A stretch of DNA of 64,000 nucleotides from Agromyces luteolus (lineage in GTDB: Bacteria > Actinomycetota > Actinomycetes > Actinomycetales > Microbacteriaceae), in the NCBI RefSeq assembly GCF_009729855.1, contig NZ_WODA01000017.1, positions 1 to 64,000 on the forward strand. The letters are read 5' to 3'. A program made the position numbers and the translations under genes. The notes beneath the pieces were generated by a model that did no database searches, was not told the origin of the DNA, and saw nothing but the letters and a program-made list of their open reading frames with translations. Numbering within the stretch: the first letter of the stretch is position 1; each line of letters starts with the position of its first letter. Positions 58,981 through 64,000 of the stretch are shown here, one piece after another.

Positions 58981-59934
58981 ATGTGCTACGGATTCGACGG
59001 CGACCAGGCGATGCAGGCCTCGCTCGCCCAGCGAGGCATCAGCAGGCGCGGCGTGCTGATGGGGCTGCTCGGCGCCTCCGCCGCCGCACTCACGCTCGGC
59101 GGCGGGGCGGCACCGGCGCTCGCCGACGTCTCGACCAAGCCGTGGAAGCGCGTCCCGCCCGGCAAGATCAGCCTCCAGCTCTGGACGGTGCGCGCGGGCC
59201 TGGGTGCGCCCTGGGGCCCCGGGGACTACGACACGACGCTGCGCGCGATCGCCGACCTCGGCTACCCGAAGGTCGAGCAGGCGCTGGGCTACTTCGGCCG
59301 CTCGGCGGCCGAGCTGCGAGCGTTCTACGACTCGATCGGCATCCGCGCCACCTCCTCGCACGACGGGGTGTCGGCCGACGACGCGGCGCTCGCGATCAAG
59401 CTCGAGAACGCGGCGACGCTGGGCCAGAAGTACCTGAACGTTCCGTACTTCGCCTCGAACTCGCTCTCCGACTGGCAGGCGCTCGCCGATCGCATGAACG
59501 TCGAGGCCCAGGCCGCGAGCTCGTACGGCATCGCGTACGGCTACCACAACCACGCCCACGAGTTCACGACCGACCTCGGCGGCGGACGGACGCCGTGGCA
59601 GGTGCTCACCGAGCGCCTCGACCCCGCGCTCGTGCACCTCGAGATCGACCTGTACTGGGCGGTCACGGGCGGCGTGAACACCGGTGCGGCCGACCCGGTG
59701 CAGTTCGCGATCGACACCATCCACGAGGCACCCCAGCGAGTGCGCCAGTTCCACGTCAAGGACCGCCACCTCGACGGCGACATGGCCGATCTGGGCACCG
59801 GCACGATCGCGTTCGACCGGATCTTCCGAGCGCACGCGGTCGAGGAGTACATCGTCGAGAACGACACCCCGGACGTCACGCCGCTGCAGACGGCCGAGGT
59901 CGGGTACGACTACCTCCGTTCGCTCCGGTTCTGA
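58981..59934 (+). CDS. Tat-exported sugar phosphate isomerase/epimerase-like protein
   Basis: 317-aa TIM-barrel protein with a twin-arginine signal: SRRGVLMG near residues 21-28, hydrophobic stretch to about 48, and APALA cleavage region. The mature domain has metal motifs GYHNHAHEF, HLEIDLYWAV, QFHVKDRHLDG and YIVENDTPD, resembling extracellular members of the xylose-isomerase-like family, often annotated as glucoside or inositol catabolism proteins. The ATG at 58981 is chosen (AAAGGAA upstream) so that the Tat signal is complete; an upstream in-frame ATG at 58921 adds an Arg-rich tail. A large cruciform-like terminator follows. Confidence 0.9.
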   Translation: MCYGFDGDQAMQASLAQRGISRRGVLMGLLGASAAALTLGGGAAPALADVSTKPWKRVPPGKISLQLWTVRAGLGAPWGPGDYDTTLRAIADLGYPKVEQALGYFGRSAAELRAFYDSIGIRATSSHDGVSADDAALAIKLENAATLGQKYLNVPYFASNSLSDWQALADRMNVEAQAASSYGIAYGYHNHAHEFTTDLGGGRTPWQVLTERLDPALVHLEIDLYWAVTGGVNTGAADPVQFAIDTIHEAPQRVRQFHVKDRHLDGDMADLGTGTIAFDRIFRAHAVEEYIVENDTPDVTPLQTAEVGYDYLRSLRF

Positions 59935-59943
59935 CCCCCCGCC

Positions 59944-60011
59944 CCGCCGATCCACAGGAGACCCCGCGATCCGCAGGACGGAATCCGTCCGGACGTCCTG
60001 TGGATCGGCGG
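59944..60011. terminator. Nested inverted repeat downstream of the Tat-exported isomerase
   Basis: Perfect 16-bp outer arms CCGCCGATCCACAGGA (59944-59959) and TCCTGTGGATCGGCGG (59996-60011) enclose a second stem GGACGGA/TCCGTCC (59977-59991). The sequence continues with a partial third copy of the arm (GATCTCCTGTGAACGG). It is probably a terminator, though more elaborate than needed. Confidence 0.65.
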
Positions 60012-60084
60012 ATCTCCTGTGAACGGCGGCGACCCCGCGGTCAACCCCGCGTCGGGTGACGGATGCCTCGGCTAGCGTCGTGTC

Positions 60085-61464
60085 ATGGGTGCCACCCCGT
60101 CCATCGTCTGGTTCCGCGACGACCTCCGGGTCGGCGACCACCCCGCGCTGCACGCGGCGGTCGAGCGCGGCGAGCCGATCGTCGCCGTGCACGTGCTCGA
60201 CGAGGAGTCGGCCGGCGTGCGACCGCTCGGCGGGGCGGCGAAGTGGTGGCTGCACCACTCGCTCGCCTCGCTGGCCGACGACCTGAGCGACCGGGGCGTG
60301 CGGCTCGTGCTTCGGCGCGGGCCCGCGGGCCGGGTCATCCGCTCGCTCGTCGACGAGACCGGCGCCGGCGCCGTCTTCTGGAACCGCCGCTACGGCGGCG
60401 CCGAGCGCGAGGTCGACGCCGACCTGAAGTCCGGGCTCGCCGACGCCGGGCTCGAGGTGCGGAGCTTCGGCGCGTCGCTGCTCTTCGAGCCGTGGACGAT
60501 CCGGACCGGATCGGGCACCCCGTTCTCGGTGTTCACCCCGTTCTGGAAGGCGTGCCTCGCGGCCGACGAGCCGCGGCATCCGCTGCCCGCCCCGCGCGAG
60601 CTCGACGGCTTCGGCGGGCCCTACGGGCGCGGCGGCCCGGCCGGCGACCACCTCGACGACTGGGGGCTGCTGCCGACGCACCCCGACTGGGCCGGCGGGC
60701 TCCGCGAGACGTGGGAGCCCGGCGAGCGGGCGGCGCACCGGCGGCTGCACGCGTTCCTCGAGGAGGATCTCGCCGAGTACGCCGCCGGGCGCGACCGGCT
60801 CGACCGGCAGTCCACGAGCCGGCTCTCGCCGCACCTGCGCTGGGGCGAGATCAGCCCGCACGCGATCTGGCACGCGACGCGAGAGCGCGCCGCCGGCACC
60901 GAGGGCGCGCGCAAGTTCCTCGCGGAGGTCGGCTGGCGCGAGTTCGCCTGGCACGTGCTCTTCCACTTCCCCGACCTCGCGACGAGGAACTGGCGCAGCG
61001 AGTTCGACGCGTTCCCGTGGCCGCGGCTGCACCCGTCGGCGCTCACCGCGTGGGAGCGGGGCCGGACCGGCGTGCCGGTGGTGGATGCCGCGATGCGCGA
61101 GCTCTGGCACACCGGGAGCATGCACAACCGCGCGCGCATGGTCACCGCGTCGTTCCTCACGAAGAACCTGCTCATCGACTGGCGCCGGGGCGAGCAGTGG
61201 TTCTGGGACACGCTCGTCGACGCCGACCACGCCTCGAACCCGTTCGGCTGGCAGTGGGTCGCCGGGTCCGGGGCGGATGCCGCGCCCTACTTCCGCGTGT
61301 TCAACCCCGAGCTGCAGCGCGAGAAGTTCGATCCCGACGGTCGGTACGTCGGCCGCTGGGTGCCCGAGCTCGACGACGACGGGTATCCCGAGCCGATCGT
61401 CGACCTGCGGGAGACGCGCGCCGCGGCGCTCGCGGCGTACGAGCGCGTGAAGGCGTCGAAGTAG
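60085..61464 (+). CDS. phrB: Deoxyribodipyrimidine photolyase (class I)
   Basis: 459-aa FAD-dependent DNA photolyase repairing UV pyrimidine dimers. The N-terminal photolyase domain begins SIVWFRDDLRVGDHPAL. The FAD domain has the signature region LWHTGSMHNRARMVTASFL, WFWDTLVDADHASNPFGWQW and the C-terminal FDPDGRYVGRWVPEL. ATG at 60085. Cryptochrome function cannot be excluded but the FAD and DNA-binding motifs fit CPD photolyase. It is a single gene, 95 bp upstream of the YCII-sigma operon. Confidence 0.93.
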   Translation: MGATPSIVWFRDDLRVGDHPALHAAVERGEPIVAVHVLDEESAGVRPLGGAAKWWLHHSLASLADDLSDRGVRLVLRRGPAGRVIRSLVDETGAGAVFWNRRYGGAEREVDADLKSGLADAGLEVRSFGASLLFEPWTIRTGSGTPFSVFTPFWKACLAADEPRHPLPAPRELDGFGGPYGRGGPAGDHLDDWGLLPTHPDWAGGLRETWEPGERAAHRRLHAFLEEDLAEYAAGRDRLDRQSTSRLSPHLRWGEISPHAIWHATRERAAGTEGARKFLAEVGWREFAWHVLFHFPDLATRNWRSEFDAFPWPRLHPSALTAWERGRTGVPVVDAAMRELWHTGSMHNRARMVTASFLTKNLLIDWRRGEQWFWDTLVDADHASNPFGWQWVAGSGADAAPYFRVFNPELQREKFDPDGRYVGRWVPELDDDGYPEPIVDLRETRAAALAAYERVKASK

Positions 61465-61482
61465 GAACACGTGCGGACGGGG

Positions 61483-61509
61483 TGTCCATCTGGTCGACTG
61501 GTGTTCGTC
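61483..61509 (+). promoter_or_regulatory. ECF42-like promoter of the YCII-sigma operon
   Basis: TGTCCA (61483-61488), 17 bp, CGTC (61506-61509). ECF42 promoters described in Streptomyces have, as I recall, TGTCGA at -35 and CGA/TC at -10, so this differs by one base at -35. Its position upstream of the sigma operon suggests autoregulation. Confidence 0.5.
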
Positions 61510-61559
61510 GCTTCAGTAGGTGCCGCCTCCAGCGGCTCCCGACACGAAAGGACACTCCC

Positions 61560-61922
61560 ATGCAGTATATGCTCCTGCTCACCAGCGCCCCAGGAGAGGG
61601 GCCGCAGCCGGGCAGCCCCGAGGAAGCCGCGGAGATGGGCGAGTGGTTCGCCTACGACGACATGCTCAAGCAGGCCGGCGTCTACGTCTCGGGCGAGGCG
61701 CTGCATCCGTACGAGACGGCGACGACCGTGCGCGTGCGCGACGGCGCCACGGTCGTGACCGACGGGCCGTACGCGGAGACGAAGGAGTACCTCGGCGGGT
61801 ACTACATCATCGACGTCGACGACCTGGACGCGGCGATCTCGTACGCCGAGAAGGTGCCGAACATCGGCTACGGCTCGGTCGAGCTCCGCGCGGTCCTCGA
61901 CCTCTCCGAACTCACCGGGTAG
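61560..61922 (+). CDS. YCII/DGPF-domain protein, ECF42 partner
   Basis: 120-aa YciI-like protein. The opening MQYMLLLTSAPGEG and the segment VTDGPYAETKEYLGGYYIID are characteristic of the DGPF family that is genetically linked to ECF42 sigma factors. The ATG at 61560 follows AAAGGAC. Its stop directly abuts the sigma-factor ATG, forming one operon. Function of these proteins is not settled; a ligand- or metal-binding ferredoxin-like dimer is expected. Transcription likely starts from the ECF42-like promoter upstream. Confidence 0.93.
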   Translation: MQYMLLLTSAPGEGPQPGSPEEAAEMGEWFAYDDMLKQAGVYVSGEALHPYETATTVRVRDGATVVTDGPYAETKEYLGGYYIIDVDDLDAAISYAEKVPNIGYGSVELRAVLDLSELTG

Positions 61923-63164
61923 ATGCCGCGCTCCGAGGTCGCCGAGGTGTTCGGCGCGGAGTGGCCGCGGCTCGTCGCGACCCTGCGCTCCGACCTCGGC
62001 GACCTCGACCTCGCGGAGGACGCCGCCCAGCACGCCTTCGCGACGGCGTCGGAGCGGTGGCCCGTCGACGGCGCGCCGGACGCTCCCGGTGCGTGGCTGC
62101 TCACCGTGGCACGACGCTGGGCCATCGACCGGGCGCGTCGCGACGTGCGGTGGGCGCGCCGCGTCGCCGACGTGCGGGCCGCGCTCGAACTGCCCCAGCG
62201 CGCTCGCGGTGCGGTCGCGGACGACCTCCTCGCGATGATCTTCGGATGCTGCCACCGCGCGCTCGACGAATCGGCGCAGGTGGCCCTCACCCTGCGGTAC
62301 GTGGTCGGCCTGCCGACGGCGTCGATCGCCCGGTCGTTCCTCGTCCCCGAGGCCACGATGGCCAAGCGGCTCGTCCGGGCGAAGAAGAAGATCGCGGCGA
62401 CGAACATCCCGTTCCAGGTGCCGGATCGCGAGCACCTCGGCGACTCGCTCCACGGCGTGCTGCGGACCGTCTACGTCATCTTCACCCAGGGCCACGCCGC
62501 ACCGAGCGGAGACCTGATCCGCGGAGACCTGTGCGACGAGGCGCGATGGCTCGCCGGATGCCTCTGCGAGCTCCTGCCCGACGAGCCCGAGACGTGGGGC
62601 CTCGCCGCCCTGCTCGCCTTCACCGATGCACGCCGTCCCGCGCGCCTCGACGCCGACGGCGAGATCGTCCTGCTCAGCGACCAGGATCGCTCGCTGTGGG
62701 ATGCCGGGGCGATCGCCGAGGGGCGGACGCTGCTGGCGCGAGCACTGCGGCTGCGTCGGGTCGGCACGTACCAGCTCCAGGCCGCGATCGCCGCCGCGCA
62801 CGCCGGGGCGCCGACGTTCGACGACACCGACTGGGCGACCATCCGCCGGTTGTACGCGGTGCTCGGCAAGCTCGAGCCGTCGCCGATCGTGCGCCTCAAC
62901 GAGGCCGTCGCCGCATCGCTGTCGGAGGGGAGCGACGCGGGCCTGGCGCTCCTCGCACCGCTCGGCTCGGAACTGGCGGACTACCACTACTTCCACCTCG
63001 CGCACGGGGACATGCTCGTGCGGGCCGGCGACCCGGCCGGAGCCCGCGCGGCGTTCGACCGGGCGCTCGACTCCTGCGACAGCGAGACCGAGCGACGGGC
63101 GATCGGCCGGCTCGTGTCCAGCCGCCTCGGCGACGCGCCTCAGAGCGAGCGCTCGAGCACGTGA
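61923..63164 (+). CDS. ECF42-type RNA polymerase sigma factor
   Basis: 413-aa extracytoplasmic-function sigma factor with a long C-terminal extension. Sigma-2 region: DLAEDAAQHAFATASERW and WLLTVARRWAIDRARR (about 30-77). Sigma-4: LTLRYVVGLPTASIARSFLV followed by EATMAKRLVRAKKKI (about 120-160). The remaining 230 residues form the TPR-like extension diagnostic of ECF42 (for example LRTVYVIFTQGHAAPSGDLI), thought to regulate activity in place of an anti-sigma factor. ATG at 61923 directly follows the YCII stop. It overlaps the convergent GNAT gene by 25 bp. Confidence 0.93.
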   Translation: MPRSEVAEVFGAEWPRLVATLRSDLGDLDLAEDAAQHAFATASERWPVDGAPDAPGAWLLTVARRWAIDRARRDVRWARRVADVRAALELPQRARGAVADDLLAMIFGCCHRALDESAQVALTLRYVVGLPTASIARSFLVPEATMAKRLVRAKKKIAATNIPFQVPDREHLGDSLHGVLRTVYVIFTQGHAAPSGDLIRGDLCDEARWLAGCLCELLPDEPETWGLAALLAFTDARRPARLDADGEIVLLSDQDRSLWDAGAIAEGRTLLARALRLRRVGTYQLQAAIAAAHAGAPTFDDTDWATIRRLYAVLGKLEPSPIVRLNEAVAASLSEGSDAGLALLAPLGSELADYHYFHLAHGDMLVRAGDPAGARAAFDRALDSCDSETERRAIGRLVSSRLGDAPQSERSST

Positions 63165-63733
63165 TCGTGCTCGACGCGATCGCCGAGCCGGAAGCCCTTG
63201 GTGCCGACCACCTCGAACCCCTGCTTCTCGTAGAAGCGGATGGCGCGGCCGTTCTCCAGGTTCACGCCGAGCCACACGACCGCGGCGCCCGTCGCCGCGG
63301 CCGCTGCGAGGGTCGCGGCCATGAGGGACCCGGCGATCCCGGCGCCGTGCGCGACCGGGTGCACGTACATCTTGCTGAGCTCGATCGCGGGACGCGTCGT
63401 GACGCTGGACGCGGCATCCTCGTCGGCCGGCACGCCGTCCTCGGTCGACACGAGCATCGACCAGCCGACCAGGCCGCCCGTCGCGGCGACCGCCTCGGAC
63501 TCGGCGAGCGCGATGCCCGCGCCGCTCGCGCGGTCGGGCTCCGCGACGAGGATGGTCCGGTCGGGATCGACGAGGTACTCGGCGAACCGCACCTCGCTGA
63601 GCTGCTCGGCGATGAACCATGCGATGGCGTCGGCGGTCGTCGACGGCGGGCACGCGAGGGGGAACGTGACGGCGGCCAGGCGCGCGAGTGCCTCGGCATC
63701 GCCCGACGTCGCGGGCCGGATCGTGACGGTCAC
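63140..63733 (-). CDS. GNAT-family N-acetyltransferase
   Basis: 197-aa acetyl-CoA-dependent transferase. The CoA-binding motif A region is LSKMYVHPVAHGAGIAGSLM (about 118-137), followed by LGVNLENGRAIRFYEKQGFE near the C-terminus, both typical of GNAT enzymes. ATG at 63733 opens MTVTIRPATSGDAEALARLA. The gene ends inside the sigma-factor gene on the other strand (25-bp overlap). The acceptor is unknown. Confidence 0.92.
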   Translation of the reverse strand: MTVTIRPATSGDAEALARLAAVTFPLACPPSTTADAIAWFIAEQLSEVRFAEYLVDPDRTILVAEPDRASGAGIALAESEAVAATGGLVGWSMLVSTEDGVPADEDAASSVTTRPAIELSKMYVHPVAHGAGIAGSLMAATLAAAAATGAAVVWLGVNLENGRAIRFYEKQGFEVVGTKGFRLGDRVEHDHVLERSL

Positions 63734-63771
63734 ACGCCTGACGCTACCCGTGCGCCGTGATCCGGTCCATC

Positions 63772-63844
63772 GATCGCCCGAGCGTCGCGCCTTGATCGCC
63801 CGAGCGTCGTCCGTCGATCGCCGGAGCGTCGCGCCTCGATCCCG
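63772..63844. repeat. 22-bp tandem repeat (3.3 copies)
   Basis: Units starting GATCGCC(C/G)GAGCGTCG begin at 63772, 63794 and 63816, with a truncated fourth (GATCCCG) at 63838. The period is a constant 22 bp, two helical turns. It lies in the intergenic region between the GNAT gene and the partial gene at the right edge. Confidence 0.85.
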
Positions 63845-63879
63845 TGCCGGACTCGGCCGGCGGGTGGCAGGATCGGCGC

Positions 63880-64000
63880 ATGGATGTTCCCTTCGATCGC
63901 GTGACGGCCCGCTCCGACGACGGGCGCTCGTTCCAGATCCCCGGCCCGGTCGACGGCTTCGTCGTCGGCGCGCTCGTGGTGATCGACGACGGCGAGCGCC
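63880..64000 (+). CDS. 5' end of a gene cut by the window edge
   Basis: ATG at 63880 opens a frame of 40 codons to the end of the window (MDVPFDRVTARSDDGRSFQI then PGPVDGFVVGALVVIDDGER). The start resembles the beta-barrel N-terminus of HerA/DUF87-type ATPases, but too little is visible to assign a function. There is no strong ribosome site (GGCAGGATCGGC upstream). Confidence 0.55.
   Translation, partial: MDVPFDRVTARSDDGRSFQIPGPVDGFVVGALVVIDDGER

Noticed and set aside
63772..63844. CRISPR array
   Set aside because: The 22-bp units are directly adjacent with no spacers and no cas genes are present.

Overview
The window is chromosomal DNA of a high-GC actinobacterium, most probably a member of the Microbacteriaceae (Agromyces/Microbacterium-like). 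The basis is very high GC in all three codon positions, frequent GTG starts with GTGA/ATGA gene overlaps, a profusion of GGATGCCGCGG/CCGCGGCATCC words, an isolated rplJ-rplL pair, and gene families typical of the group (two monosaccharide importers, a maltose-type importer, YqaJ nuclease, Pr6Pr, DUF3105/DUF305, CWB2 cell-wall repeats). The genus is an inference. There is no rRNA, tRNA, CRISPR array, insertion sequence or prophage that I can support.

1-6.5 kb, minus strand: a LacI-regulated pentose-type operon (LacI regulator, a 50-codon ORF coupled to L-ribulose-5-phosphate 4-epimerase, then ChvE/MmsA/MmsB-type importer), with three or four related LacI operators. 6.5-16.4 kb: efflux MFS, aldo/keto reductase, APC permease, cystathionine gamma- and beta-synthases, sugar-porter MFS, and a coupled DUF3105-DUF305 surface pair. 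16.4-23.4 kb: MsbA-like exporter and a maltose-type ABC importer facing its own LacI regulator across two operators. 23.5-27 kb: a solenoid of seven 25-residue peptidoglycan-binding-like repeats, rplJL with an attenuator-like leader, and an orphan protein with a GNRAV...LQR leader motif and a caspase-like His/Cys pair. 27-34.1 kb: DHA2 efflux pump plus MarR regulator, a two-component system facing a MacB/FtsX-type ABC exporter. 34.2-40.4 kb: hydrolase-LuxR fusion, a methyltransferase-derived winged-helix fragment, DUF1254/DUF1214 secreted protein, DUF1294 protein, and a secreted CWB2-PIG-L deacetylase.

40.4-56.3 kb is the most notable region. An almost gapless minus-strand array encodes a periplasmic sugar-binding lipoprotein, Gfo/Idh oxidoreductase, polyprenyl synthetase, inositol-3-phosphate synthase, EboC-type UbiA prenyltransferase, a TIM-barrel isomerase, EboA, EboB (TatD-like), EboE, EboF (phosphodiesterase) and another TIM-barrel isomerase. 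It faces the matching importer ATPase-permease and a ROK regulator. This is an actinobacterial version of the ebo cluster in which inositol-phosphate synthase stands where a dehydroquinate-synthase-like EboD is found in cyanobacteria. I infer a pathway in which a cyclitol or sugar phosphate is made, prenylated and moved across the membrane; the product is unknown.

56.3-64 kb: YqaJ-type nuclease, Pr6Pr membrane protein, MDR quinone oxidoreductase, Tat-exported sugar isomerase, CPD photolyase, an ECF42-type sigma factor with its YCII/DGPF partner and an ECF42-like promoter, GNAT acetyltransferase, a 22-bp tandem repeat, and the first 40 codons of a further gene.
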